Source: Crotophaga sulcirostris (taxonomy: Eukaryota > Chordata > Aves > Cuculiformes > Crotophagidae). From it: a stretch of 64,000 nucleotides of DNA. The DNA lies in contig VYZB01000389.1 of the NCBI GenBank assembly GCA_013397455.1, forward strand, positions 62,001-126,000. Reading direction: 5' to 3'. The translations under genes and the position numbers were made by a program. The notes beneath the pieces were generated by a model. It worked only from the letters and a program-made list of their open reading frames with translations, was not told the DNA's origin and did no database searches. Positions within the stretch are counted from its first letter, which is position 1; every line of letters begins with the position of its first letter. Of this stretch, positions 30,701 to 43,840 are shown piece after piece.

Positions 30701-33700
30701 TCTGCCTTGTGCAGTGTGAATGGATTCCTCACCTCCCGGTTTCAGGCCAGAGAAATGTCAGTTTCATTGAAGCTAGCACACTACTTGCAGAGGGTTTCTT
30801 TTTTTAAGGAGCTCTTCTTTTCCAAAATAAAAAAGAACGAGAGGAAGAGGCAGACAAGGCAAGCAGGGGTGTGCCGTGACCCTCTCACCATTACACACGG
30901 CCAAGTTTCACAAAGCAGTATTTCAGAAACAAAGGGAAAGGGGGACACAGAAACACTCAGGTAAACTGGCACCTTTTAATTTGTCATGAGTGCATTTGGT
31001 TGAAATCCCCATCAGCTGCTCCATTAGTGCCTGCTGCCCATGGGGACCCTGGAGCACAGCATTTCCCAGGGCCTTGTGCTGAGGCGCCCATGGTGCAGGG
31101 TGTCCTGTGCCACTCAGACACCAGTGAAGAGGCTGGATAGAGCTGAACTGGAACCAACCTTTTCCCTTGGGGCCACTAAGGTCTTAAGGCAGTGGGAGTG
31201 CCTCGCCTCGCTTAGGGTTCCCACTGGATTAATGCTCCTGGAGTCAGATATATGGATTAATATTGCTGTTGCGAAGCGCAGAGCGTTTGGCTCTATGGGA
31301 GCGTTGTAAATCTGAGTCTTTCCTTGTCACCTGCACTCCTCTTGATTTTAGAGCACTCGGTGGTACCCAGAGTATTTAACAGCACTCCAGCTCTGACTAA
31401 TGGTTACAGATGCACATAAGATAGAAAGATTAGCAACTCAGCTGTCTGATTAATATGTAAATGTACCCAGTTATGTGTGAGTGCTCTTAATGAAGTAACT
31501 CACACTTCCACTGCCATATATCAAAGGTGATTGATGGAAAAAGCACTTTAGGCGCCTGCTAGGAAAGTGTAGAAGTTGTTTTTGTCTGTATCTTTCCTTT
31601 AAAAAAAAATCTGTAGACCTATGGCTGAGATTTCCTAAGGGAGAAAAAACAGCCCAGTCTGAGTTTAATCTAAACTAATCCAAATTGTTGGCCATGCTCC
31701 TGCAGTATCTGTAAATTCTCAGATAGGAATAATCCATCAGGATCTTGTACAACAATCCACATGGTATCTTAAATAAACCTTCTCTTTAGCTGTAGCTTGC
31801 AGCTGACACCTACTGTAAATTATTTGATGATACTTTATATGAGGGACTGTAGGCTGGAATGAATGTTGTGGTGAAGGCAGGAGGCTCCAGCCCCTGGTTG
31901 TGTTGTGGCAGAACCCTGCTCCCCAGCCTGCCTACCAGGCTAGCAGTGCCTTCTGCTGGGCTATGTGGGGCAGTTGTGCAGCTCAGGAAAGCCAAATAAG
32001 TGTCCCGAGGTGTCAATGTGTGACATAAAGGTCCACTTGAGAGCTCAGATCTGCAGCGCAACATGGTGGTGGTGGCTGCACCCAGGGCAGGGGCTCTCAC
32101 CCCTGGCATATGCCAAGCACTCAGCCCTGGGACACGGCTTTGCCTGGTAAGGAGGACAGCTCTGGAAACACCCCTGAGAACACCACAGTGACTCACATCA
32201 GGCTTTCATCCTGCCCCTAAAAACCGCTGTGTGTGTTTCAGGATCACTCTGCAAAATAAAGACCATTATGCTGAGAGCAGTGACAGTAAAACTGGCCACG
32301 GTGCTGCAAGCTAAGCACTGTATAACGTCTGCTCCCTGGGACAGGAGCTGTAAAGTGCTTGGTTGCTGCAAGATCTCACACAGATAAAATGCACTACACA
32401 GTGTGTGGCTGTCAAAGGAGGTTAAAATATTCAAATCCTGTTACAGCTCTCCTTTGCTTCATCCTTCTCGCTCCTGCAAGGATTCCGGGGACTCAGGCCA
32501 CACATCACACTCACCTCCTCTTCAGGCTGCAGGGACTCAGAGCCTGTTCCCCTCTGGTAAAGCTGGGCTGGATGGGAGCCCTGTTCAGTACCCCTGGCCC
32601 AGCAGCTCCCTCTGCAACCTGTCTCACCTTTGTGTCTCCTTGTCCTGGTGTCTCATAGCTGGCTGAGGCTGAAACTGCCTTGTCCAGGTTTTTCCATGCC
32701 TCTAGCCAGGATTTTTTTTTGGTGTTGATTTTAAATAGTCAGACCCTCTCTAAGAGCAGGGCTTGGAGCAGTGTGAAGTTTCCCTGTTACAAATGTTTGC
32801 TGATGTTCCCTCTGTAAGCAGAAAAGTCATCTTGGTCAGTGCATGGTGGAAGTGGCAGCAACAAGGCAGAAGGCAGCCCATCTCCATGCCACCAGCAGTG
32901 ACAAAAACCACCACCATGATGCACCCACTGTACACAGGACTGGTTTCAGCTCCAGAGAGGAGGATTTAGGACACAACTCCCTTTTGTGCTGCCTTGTGGG
33001 AGAGCCCTGCAATGGGTGGGAGGGCAGCAGGGTGACCCAGGACTCCAGCTAGGGCAGCTCGGTGCCAGCCCCTGACCACTGCTTGGACATTTCTCCATAA
33101 GTAAACACCAGTGCTGGCTCTGAAGTTTTTTCTACCATCATCTTTACTGGCAGTCATTGTCACAGTTTTTTCCCCTAAATGCAGCAAGCTGGACACACGC
33201 TCTGGCATTTTAAATATTTCTTTTTATTTTCCTCCAGTTCCTCTGATGCAGGAGAATGAACTACCTGTAAGCACTAACCTAGATAGCAGTGTATTGTATT
33301 CTGGATGACAAATTGGTTTAAGATAATTATTAGGCTGATGTTTAAAGCTTTCAATGCAAATCAATGCAATTAAACATGAAATAATACTTCATAATTCATA
33401 CAGAGAAAGATCTTTGTCTGCAGGTAATGGTTCAGAAGAAAATGTTACACAATAACGTTCAGTCTCTGTTACACCAGTGTCCAGCTACTGGGTGCTGAAC
33501 TGGGGATGTAACGTTGTTTCTCTGCCTTGATGTCTCATGGATTTTTCCTGGTCGTTCACTGTTTATGTATCAAAATACAGCTATTGCTGCAGTGGTCCCC
33601 AAGGCCTCTGTCAGGAATTCCATCCTCCCTGGGATGTGCCTTGCAACATCAGGTGTGTGCTGGGAAAGTTGGCAGCATGGTCACCAAATGAGAGGATCCC

Positions 33701-35400
33701 CCGCACTAACCCAAAATGCTGAGGGACTGAGAGACCCTTCTTTGGTTTCTCCACAGCAGTCGAAAGAGTCAGTGGCTTCAGCACCTTGTTCCAGACTTCC
33801 ATCATTCTCCTGCTGAAAGTCCCCGCGCTGCCTTATCTTCCCACCCTTCCATGAAAGGTATGTAGAGCAAATCAATGGTCATGTGGTTTGTATTCCCCAT
33901 GAGCCGGTCTGTTCTTCTGCTGGAAGATGTTTAAGGGTTCACAAAATGCAAAATAGTCAAAAAACATTGATCTCCCAGACAGATTGGGTGAAAACACAGC
34001 GAAGGACACAGCTCTGCTTTGAAATACCGAGGAGATGAGACTGGTCCATCACCCCTCAGATGGTGAGCCAGTGTTTATAACAGGTAGGACACCGAGAGTT
34101 GATTATTTATTCCTACCCAAGATGATTCGGTTTCTTCTCTCCCTATCTTTGGAGAAGTCCCTTCTTGTCAGACTTTGGGCTCCCCTGGGCACAAACACTT
34201 GCCCTGCTCCCATCTAAGCCGCCACCGTCAGCAGCAGGAGGGGGTTTGCTGCGTTGGGATGGGATGCCCATGGCTGGTTGACTCAGACTGTCCCAGAAGA
34301 ACAGCGGTCTGGGTTCTGACTTTTAAGTCAAAATTGTTTATAGATTTTTACCCAATGACTATTTGGTAGGTTTGAAACAGAAATTTTCCCAGCGTACTCT
34401 GAACTGTAGGTTCTTCAGAAAAGTTGGTCATTCCTTTATTAAATATTACTGCAGCTCCCAGACCTAATATATATATATTTCTGTACATATATATATAAAT
34501 ATAGATGTGGTATATTCATTTTGCTGTCAACAAGTTACTTATGTATTAATAATTACTAACAGCACAGATCTTGGATCCTTCTGGGTGGAAAGTGTCCAAA
34601 ATTTCTGCTGTTTGATCCTGTCTTAAGGCTTCAAATGCTTTGATCCTACACAACAAAAACAGACTTAAAGTTGTTTAAGAGATATCCAGTATTTCAAAGC
34701 TGGGTTTCTGAATTTGACACTGGTTTAAAACACTGCTGCTAAGCAAAGCCAGCCTCTGTGTCCCTTGCTAAGGGCCAACGTCGTGGGTGTGCATTGCAAA
34801 GTACAAACGCAACTTCATGTTGAATTCAGCTCCAATCTGTCATTTGCATTTAGTCCTTTACAACCATATCTGGATCTTTTATGGTAGATTTTTTTTTCCT
34901 CTTTCAATTCTAAACCAATTTAAAGCCTTTTAATGGCAGTAAGTGTACACCTGATCTGCCATTTCCAAGGTGCAATTTACGTTCTCTCGCAGCAGCATTA
35001 ATTCCAGCACCCGAGGCGGGAGAAGGGCTTACTGCCGTCAGACTGATGAGCAGGACTGGATCTATGCTATTTAATTAGGAGCAGCAGCTGTTTCCCACAG
35101 AGCCGCTCGCACGTTGCCTGGAGGCAGCCCAAACTCTAGCTTCCCTGCAAGCCATGGGCCAACCCTGGCCCCCCCCCCCACACCCACCCACAGTGGGCAA
35201 AAACCCCTCCGAGCAGGGGGGCTCCCAGCCCCTCGCCAAGGCTCCTCTGCTGCCTCGCTTGCTCTGCATTTGTCACGCCACCCTCTGCACATAAACCCCC
35301 CTGATTTTTGAACTGAGGTTGAGCTTCACCACAGTCTTGTTTCTGTGGCCCTAAAGATAATGTACAGGTGTGAGTTGGGGGAAAAAAAAAATCACCTCAT
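27763..35400. other. Intergenic, no gene established
   Basis: Mixed composition with several G+C-rich patches (about 28.3-28.8, 29.85-30.0 and 35.0-35.3 kb, the last with a C9-C10 run at about 35170). The longest open frame outside CR1 is 30308-30964 on the plus strand (218 codons); it has no recognisable domain and its composition looks random. An alternating TA/AT-rich stretch lies at 34466-34500. Confidence 0.6.
34466..34502. repeat. AT-rich dinucleotide repeat
   Basis: Two (TA)n runs are separated by TTTCTGTACA. This is simple sequence. Confidence 0.8.
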
Positions 35401-35500
35401 CACAGTATCACAATATCACAAGGTTGGAAAGGACCTCTGAGATCATCGAGTCCAGCCTATAACCCAACACTAACACCAACTCATCATCTAAACCATGGCA
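35401..35500 (-). mobile_element. CR1 LINE 3'-tail fragment, minus strand
   Basis: One hundred bases are reverse complementary to the CR1 tail: CACAGTATCACAATATCACAAGG at the low end, GACCTCTGAGATCATCGAG, and ending ATCATCTAAACCATGGCA. It is strongly 5' truncated, with no coding part left. Confidence 0.93.
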
Positions 35501-38183
35501 AAATTTTTTTTCATATTTTCCTTTCTGTAGGAGGGCACTGCTGACTTTCATGCTACAAATTGCTCTGGGTTTGGGGAAGACTTTTTGGAAGTGCTGGTTA
35601 GTCCTGCTTGCTCCAAACCACCTGGTTCAGCACGGCTGTCGCTGTAGGAGGGACACTGGCTGACTATAAACTCTCCATATTTTTCAAAACCAGTGAAAAA
35701 TTGTCAGGGAAGAATGTATACTGGCAATGGTCTTTGATCTATTTTTCAAGGGCAGAAATGAAACCCTGAGTCTCATAATACAGACATAAACCATCAGGAA
35801 ACTTGTACTTGTCAGACAAGGTGTAGCGCAGGATATTTTCCTTTTCACTCTCTTTGTCCTTGGCCTTGTACCTGGGACAAACACTTCTCATCAGCTTTTG
35901 GGAGACTCCAGGGGAAGGGAAAAAAAAAGACTAGGAAAAAGACAGATAAAACTGGAAGCAGCAGGACATGATTGATATATTTGCATATAATTGTGCATTT
36001 GTGAGAACAATCATAACCCACTTATGGAAGGATGACATCAAAGTCTACCCTGTCAGGAAATCAATTTTAAGACCCTTCATTTTTTCCTCCTCACATAAGT
36101 TCTCTGCAGTTATTTTCCTTTTTAATCTAAACCCACCCAACCTACTTACTGGGATTTATGTACTGAAATTTGGGATAGCTTTGTTTTATCTGTCATGCCA
36201 AAAGCCAGATAAAGATAGCTTTATTAAATGGGGCTGGAAACTGCGGGGTTAAGTGACAATGATGAGAAACGTGCCTGAACCAGGGATGCAGGCAGTGGTC
36301 AGGCACAGGCAGCTTTGTGAAGTGGGTCCAGTCTTTAATCACCCAGCTTAACTGCACAGATTGCTGGTAAGCCCCACTGCTGGGAGAAACCAGTCCCTGA
36401 TCCCTTCTCTTGAAACATTTCCTTGTCTACTTCTGTCTCCAAAATTCTTCTATATTTGAGAAATAGGTTTTCCTTTCGTATGGAATGAAAATGGTACAAG
36501 CAGAACTCAGTAATTTTCAGAATATATTCGGAAGAAAAGGCATTTATTTGGTCAGGTACCAGGTAAACTCTGCAGAAAAGCCATTGATAATGCAGAAAAG
36601 GCACTCAATACATGCAGAAACATTCAACAAATGTGTCATGTTTGGGGTAAACATTTTTTAGCTGATGGAGAGTCCCAAGGTGACCCTGGCACAGCACAGG
36701 GTACCACTGGATGCTCTGCATCGGCACAACCAGGAGACTGGTCACCGGGACTGCCTGCGCAGCTCTCTGAACTGGCCATACAGATTTTCAGTGGCACTTG
36801 GGTTGTCATGGTTGGTTGGCAATAAAAGCAAGATGCTGCTGTGCCAGGATTTGAAAACCAGCTGGGAACAGCCCAGCTTGACACCAGTCCTAGACAAACA
36901 TGTAACAGTGCATGCAAGGGTATGACTAATGAAGGATGGAGAGTTATTCCATCACTGTAGGGTTACAGAAAAGAACTTGGTATCTTTTTAATGAGATTGC
37001 AAATTAGACTGCTAAAGGTAATAATGTTGTTGTAATTTACAGAGATATTTGATTCTTCAAAGCTATTGATTAAGGAATTAGAATTATGTAAAATTAATAT
37101 AGTACATACTGAGTGGATTTCAAGGCAGCAGGTTTACAAGCCTAACAACACAGCTACAAGCAGAGAAGCAAGTGAGATTGTGTCTGCCCAGCTCTGGTGG
37201 GGCTCAGGTCATGCTCTTTTACAGTTTAACATGTTTGTCAGTAGTTCTGGGGAGAAAATGGAACATTCATAGGTGACTTTAAACCAGAAGAAAGGTGAAG
37301 AATGAGGTAGTAAGTCACCAGGGCTGAGCATTTGGGCTTTGTAGCTTGGCACAAATAAACACTGTTTGTTTTTAGTGAGGTCAAACATCAAGCCCTGCAT
37401 CCTGGAAACCAGGAGCCAGGTTGTGTTTGCAGGGCAGGGATTTCTGCCAGACAAGCAGGGAGCCATAGAATGACTGAGAGATTATGGTGAATTAAAGCTC
37501 CTCGTCCAGTGCTGTAGCCTGGAGGTATAGAAACAATTTTGGTGGGATAAAGAAGGTAATTGCAGCACTGGGCAGGACACGCCACTGTTTCTGTGTTGGG
37601 TGACACGTGAATATTTCTGAAATATGTGTCTGCTTCTGATCTCTGAGGAAACCTCTGCTGCTGTGGAAGGCCCTGAGAGGAGGTGGGAGAGCATCATGCA
37701 CCGCGGTTCCTGCCTGGCAGAGAGGCAAGGAGCCGTGCAGCTGCCATCCTGCCTGGCTGAGCACAGGGTCAGCAGAGCTGGGGCCCTCAGCCTTGCTCCA
37801 TGCACCCCACCCTGGGGTCCCAAAGCCCTGGTGCCTTCCAGAGATGCTCTGAAGAGGTGTATGGAAACACAGCTTTGGTAAAGGTTGTCAGAGGCAGGAG
37901 AAGAGGCTGTGGCAGGCAGCCCAAAGTGGGGAAATGCAAAGCAAAGAGGGAGTCCCAGTGAGCAGGGCAGGCACCCCACAGCACGCTGAACGCACCAAAC
38001 GTGGGTGGGGACAACTTACCACCACAGGGCTTGGAACCAGGAGGGACCTGGCTGGGTTGTGTTGCAGGAGCAGATTGCAGGGGTCCTTTCTGGCTTTATA
38101 ATCTATGAACTATGCTGCATGTTTCAAATAATCCCCAGTGCTGCTGGATTTAGGTGTGTGGCAGCTCAGCCCAGGTGATCCTG
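35501..38183. other. Intergenic, probable old CR1 remnant near its end
   Basis: No gene was recognised. At about 38045-38110 a diverged repeat tail is likely (separate entry). The minus-strand open frame of 165 codons at 37482-37979 has no recognisable content. Confidence 0.6.
38045..38110 (+). mobile_element. Probable old CR1/L3-like 3' tail
   Basis: GCAGGAGCAGATTG.. followed by GGGGTCCTTTCTGGC and TTTATAATCTATGAAC resembles the ancient amniote CR1/L3 tail (CAGGAGGTCAGACTAGATGAT, GGTCCCTTCTGGCCTT, then ATCTATGAA). It is short and diverged, so the call is tentative. The younger CR1 at 38184 lies just after it. Confidence 0.45.
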
Positions 38184-38624
38184 GTGAAGATGGTGAAGGG
38201 TTTGGAGAACAAGCCCTACGAGGAGCGACTGAGGGAGCTGGGGCTGTTTAGCCTGAAGAAGAGGAGGCTCAGGGGTGACCTTATTGCTCTCTACAACTAC
38301 CTAAAAGGAGGTTGTAGTCAAGCAGGCGTTGTTCTCTTCTCTCAGGTGACCAGTGACAGAACTAGAGGACATGGACTTAAGCTTCTTCAGGGAAAGTTTA
38401 GGCTTGATAGTAGGAAAAAGTTCTTCACTGAAAGGGTGATTGGCCATTGGAATGCGCTGCTCAGGGAAGTAGTGGAGTCGCCGTCCCTGGAGGTGTTTAA
38501 GGGGAGATTGGATGAGGCACTCAGTGCCATGGTTTAGATGATGGGTTGGTGTTGGTGTTGGGTTATAGGTTGGACTCGATGATCTCAGAGGTCCTTTCCA
38601 ACCTTGTAATACTGTGATACTGTA
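38184..38624 (+). mobile_element. CR1 LINE 3' fragment with ORF2 C-terminus
   Basis: The element encodes [17 protein letters not shown], then [19 protein letters not shown], and so on to LDEALSAMV and a stop at 38537, followed by the full 3' tail and ATACTGTG repeats. It is open over its whole coding part (about 118 codons), so it is young or little damaged, but 5' truncation has removed the endonuclease and catalytic reverse-transcriptase parts. Confidence 0.96.
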
Positions 38625-41218
38625 ATCCTTGTCTCTCTAAAGCCTCGCCTGGGAGTTGCTCACTCCCACTTTTTCACCATGGCTTTGTGTGCTCTGGACA
38701 GGCTGATGAGTACAGAGAGGCGGAAACAGAGGGACTGTGGCCAAACATGTTGCATTTCCCCTTTGCTGCTGCAATTTGCTCCTCCATAGCTGCTTGGTGA
38801 GAGTCAGCTGCAGCCTACAAACATTAGAAATATTTAAAAATCATCCCCTTTGCTCTGGGGAGAGGTGGCATAGCAAACAACTGCCTCTTTCCCTGAGAGA
38901 TCAATAACACCCTGCAGGAAGCTAAATCGTCCTTTATTAATCTGATGAATTAGCCTGATACAGGGAGGAAGAGATCAACAGCATGGAAAATAAATGCGTG
39001 CCCTGAAGCAAAACTTGTCAGCTATGGAAATAGAAGTGTCTTTCCTTTTATCCATAACAAATAATCTTGAAAGTTAGACTAGGAGACCAAAGTGACTTCT
39101 GAGGTTTATCAGCACTACGTGGATAGAGAAACTCACTTCTCTCTTTGAAAAGCAATTACACAATCACGCAGAGACAAGCAGTTTCCCCGCTGTGCTGCTG
39201 GATTAGAAAGCTTGAATATCTTCCTCCTTATACTTTAAGAGGGCCTGATTCAGCAAAGTACTTCTGTACATGTTTCAGCATCAGAGTCATTCAAGGGAGC
39301 TCAGCTTCAGCCTTGCAGAATCAGGATCCTGGAAAAAAAAGGTGAAATGAAACAAAATCGAATTTCCATCTTGTATTGAAGAGGGCAAAAATGAGCTTTC
39401 GTAATAAGGGACAAGAAGCAGCACTCCTGAGCAGCTACCCTGGAGAGGCAGCCCTGGCCTTGGGTTTTTCCCTTGCCTTCATGGGAACAAGCTGCACCCC
39501 ACCAAGAACTGCTGTGGCTTTCTCTCTGAAAATGGCACGATTAAGTCATCCCTTATAAAATGTGGTCAGCTTTTCAAAAGCTTCTACAGTGCCTTCAGTT
39601 GCGTTGATTTGTCCGAATCAGGGCTGGCTATTTCTGGATTTTCAAAGGAAAACACTCAGTTTGCCAGTGTGGAGAGACTCCTCCCATGACTTGTGCCCCA
39701 GTTTTCTTTTTCTTTCTGGAACGTGGTACAGTGTTGCCCAACCCTGCTCTGCCTGGGCCAGAGCAGCCCAAACCCAGCAGCTCTGCAGCAAGGAGCTAGG
39801 GCAGGTTCTTGCGGCTAAAGGAGAGTTTTGCTTCCTGCCACTGCATCGACTCTGCAACACTTGCAGGAGCTTTTGCGCACCTGCTATATTTCCTAGTAAA
39901 ATAAGCATCAATTCTCATGCCAGAGCCAGGATGACTGATATGTCAACTCTCACATCATTTAGTGTTTTCATAAGAACAAGAATTTCAAGTTTTATTTAAA
40001 AAGTTAAAGTTTCTAGCTTAGATTGTCAGAAAAATGCTTGAAAACATTTTAATTCAGATTTAGGATTTGAGGACATGTTGGGATTTGAAAATAGTTGAAC
40101 ATGGCAACCTGCATTGATAGCTACGGCTTTAAAACTGCCATTGTGGGGGATTTTTAAAGACATGATAAAGACATTCTGGAATATCTCCAGGTGGAGAGAA
40201 GTTCACTGGTCTTGGTGTATTTTCACAAGAGAGTTAAGGGCTACATTTTCCCCACTGAACTCTAGAACTTAAGTAAGAATGAAATACTGAGATCTCTAAT
40301 TCAGCCTTTCCAATTTATTTTTGGTTTTTATTTGATAGAAGATAAAAGTACACAAATAGTCCCTTACTGTCATTGGGTCTGTGCAAGCCACAAGCTATTA
40401 TCAAATAGGAATTCTGCAGGTGCAAAACCTAATTCAAATGATGAACCACCTCCAGCGTCAATGCTTTGCTCGTTTCCCATCCATATGGCAAATATGATTT
40501 TTTTTTAACCTTTAATCTACAGCACCGAGTAAAGTTATGTAAATCTGGTGCAATGAGGAAGACTTTTAGGCTATGATAGGTATATTATGGTCCTCTCCCA
40601 TTCTGTGATATTGCTTTACAGCCAGGCCATAATCGCAATGACAGACATGCTTGACTGAGTTTTGTCTCCCTGTTAATCTCTGGAGTCATTTGCAGGTTAA
40701 AATGAAGACCTATGTATAGCTGTGAAAGTAGGGATACACTGAAAAATTATCCTTTTAATACTGAGCGTGGAGATTCCCCTGTGTTATTATAGGAGTGCAT
40801 TTTAGTATTGGTGTCTTTGGAAGTTTCTCATTATAACTGTGATTTATAATGTAGTGGGTTTTACCCATAAAGTAATATTAGAGATTAAGGAGCATATATT
40901 TCAGGTAATAGTGAAAACCTGAAGATTAAGGCAAGGTACTGATAATGTGAGTGCATGAGAGATTGTAAAGATGACTCATTTCTCTAATGCACGGGTGAAA
41001 GCTTAACTGGAAGGGTGAACAGATGAGAGGCAGAGCACAAGTGGTGTTTTATTGTCAGGTCCTGAAAAATGTCATTTCAGACTCTTGGGGGAATTCTGCC
41101 TGGACTCTCCCATTATGAGTGCAATTTGTTGTACATGAAAGAACCCACTGACTAGGGGACGGGTGGCCTTTCACAGTAGGACAAGGAAGAGAGCAACTCT
41201 TTCCAGGCAGGTTCTGAC
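38625..41218. other. Intergenic, nothing identified
   Basis: No gene, RNA or repeat family was recognised. The A/T-rich section 40.0-41.1 kb is free of long open frames and of recognisable repeats; it could contain conserved non-coding sequence, which cannot be judged without alignment. Confidence 0.6.
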
Positions 41219-41958
41219 TTGCAATACACAAAGCTATAGACTCGGGACAGAGTGGTTGGAGAGAAGTCAGGCAGAAAGGGACTTGGGAGTCCTAGTAGAT
41301 GGGAAACTCCACATGAGCCAACAGTGTGCCCAAGTGGCCAAGAAGGCAAATGGTATCCTGGCCTGCATCAGGAATAGTGTGGCCAGCAGGACCAGAGAAG
41401 TTATCATCCCCTTATACTCAACACTGGTCAGGCCTCACCTTGAGTCCTGTGTGCAGTTCTGGGCCCCTCAGTTTGAGAAAGATGACAAGACACTGGAATG
41501 TGTCCAGAGGAGAGCAACGAAGATGGTGAAGGGGCTCGAGCACAAGCCCTGCGAGGAGCGACTGAGGGAGCTGGGGCTGTTTAGCCTGAAGAAGAGGAGG
41601 CTCAGGGGAGACCTTATTGCTCTCTACAACTACCTAAAAGGAGGTTGCAGTCAGGCAGGGGTTGGTCTCTTCTCTCAGGTGATCAGTGACAGAACTAGAG
41701 GACATGGACTCAAGCTTCTTCAGGGAAAGTTTAGGCTTGATATTAGGAAGAAATTCTTCCCTGAAAGGGTGATTGGCCATTGGAATGCGCTGCCCAGGGA
41801 GGTGATGGAGTCGCCGACCCTGGAGGTGTTTAAGGGGAGATTGGATGAGGCACTCAGTGCCGTGGTTTAGATGATGGGTTGGTGTTAGTGTCGGGTTATA
41901 GGTTGGACTTGATGATCTCAGAGGTCCTTTCCAATCTTGTAATACTGTGATACTGTGA
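41219..41958 (+). mobile_element. Longest CR1 LINE copy: ORF2 C-terminal third plus 3' tail
   Basis: About 740 bases. The open frame runs to a stop at 41870 and encodes the region after the catalytic reverse-transcriptase motifs: [20 protein letters not shown], then [17 protein letters not shown], then [17 protein letters not shown], and the shared C-terminus [11 protein letters not shown]1 moves by target-primed reverse transcription with its own ORF2 enzyme; this copy lacks the endonuclease and the YADD-type catalytic site and must be inactive. The ATG at 41163 lies upstream of the probable element boundary, so the 235-codon frame is partly non-CR1. The boundary at about 41219 is approximate. 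Confidence 0.95.
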
Positions 41959-43825
41959 AATGAGTCAGGAAGACCAACTATGTTCTTTGATGGTGAGGAT
42001 GAGGCAAGGAGAGGTGTGACAAGTGAGGAAAACTTATCTTGAGTCTGCAGTAGTGGAAGGGCTTGGTGGGACCACTAGGTCCCAGAGAGGCATGTAAGGT
42101 CAAGTCCAATCCTTGCAGCACTGGAAGGGCTTTTCTCCCCTTGTTTTTGCACAAAGGGATGTCTGCACGCTGCTGATGGAGCCTTGTGCAGGCTGCAGTC
42201 ATCCTGTGCAGCCCTGGAGGGTTCTTGTTTTCTCTGTGAAATGGAGATAACAGCCCTTCTTATCTATGAGGCACCTCTCAGATATCAAGATGATTAAGCA
42301 CACGCATTTGTAAAATGTGCCGCAGCAGCTCTTATTATTGATGACAACGATGACCGGGAGCAATGAGTCAAAGTGAAAAATCAAAATACGAAGTGAAGCA
42401 ATGGTGAGATGGTAGCTCCCCAGTCACCAAGCCCTCTGCTGTGGTTCTTGTTTCCAGGGCTGCTTCCCACCCAGAAGGAGGAATCCTGCCAACAACCAGG
42501 TAGCTTCAATTGCAGAAGGGACAGGAGGCTGTAGGTACTCCTTGTCTAATTGTGACCAGACAAATCGACACCCTCTCTTGAGAAGGAGTGTCCCCAGCCA
42601 CAGCGTGTGGTACGGAGCAGTGCCAGACACAGATGTCGAGAATCTGAGGAAGCGAGAGGGTGGCTGGAGATAGCTCTGCCCTCCTTGGGTACACCCAGTC
42701 AGATTTTCCCCTCTCTCTTTGAGAAAGAAGAGGGAGAGAAGACAAAATTAAACCTTTTTATGCCCAGAGCTAGTGTCCTCAGGCTTCCCAGTAGCTCCCC
42801 TCCTCTGTACTCAATTACAGGCTCAGTAAGATGGTGTCTAATGAGACATCTGATCGCACAACCGTGAAAATCAATGGTAAAGCTTCCTTGGTGCAGGACC
42901 AAGGTTCTGCAAGGAAAATGTCAGTTGGAGAAAAAAAATCTTAAAAATTCTTTGCAGCAATCAACTTTTAAATTTACCCATCCAGAGACTTTTGATCCAA
43001 TCTAAGTGGAAAGTTATAACCTTTGCTGAAGAGCGTGATCCTGTTCAGTGGGAGGCAGCAGGGTGCTCCAGATCTCGTGGGCTTGAACCCAGAGGGAGGT
43101 TTGGTTTTAGGTCTCATGTTGACTAAGTTCTCCTCTCTCATTTAGAGAGGGTAGTGTTACTGTAAGGGAGGATATTCAGATGATCATTGCCTTGGGCCCT
43201 TCAGAAAGATTGCCACATTTTACATTAAGGGCAACCTTCCTCACACAGAACATCGCTGCAATTAATTGTCTTGACACATGATTAGTACCTAGGGGCAAGG
43301 ACAGATCGTTCTGTTGATTGGGCAGGGATGCATTATTAATTGTATAAACTGGCTCATAGTCAAAGGACACAAACCAGTGGCTGTGGTTATTGTCACTGTG
43401 GAACTGATATTTGAAAGAGCACAGGAGATTTGTGGCAGGGCAATGTTCCTTGGCCACCACAATACTATTAAGGTTCTCTCACTCCAACTCGTAAGAAATT
43501 AGTCTTTTAACCTGATCCCCCCCAATACCAGATCATTCACTGTTTCTGTTGTGCTGCACCCTCCCATTTGCTCCTTTTTATTTTCTTCCTTTGCATAGAA
43601 ATTGCATCTGGCAGACTGATCAGTGCAGGTAGCTTCTCCCTGGCTAGCAGGGAGCAGTTAGGGGGTTTGTACTTAAACAATGAACTGGCTGACCTTGACT
43701 CATTTTGAAATGATATGATGTCCCATTTAGAGATTTAGTTCCAGTTTCTGCCAAGAAGTCATTTTGAAAGGAAATGCGTTCATGAAGGATGCTACAAGAT
43801 TTAGCAGAGCAGAAGTGAAAAAAGC

Positions 43826-43840
43826 AATAATAATAATAAT
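43826..43840 (+). repeat. Short (AAT)n microsatellite
   Basis: Five AAT units run in a row. Trivial simple sequence. Confidence 0.9.

Noticed and set aside
43040..43095. tRNA-like box B (GGGCTTGAACCC)
   Set aside because: No acceptable box A upstream and no cloverleaf; probably chance.
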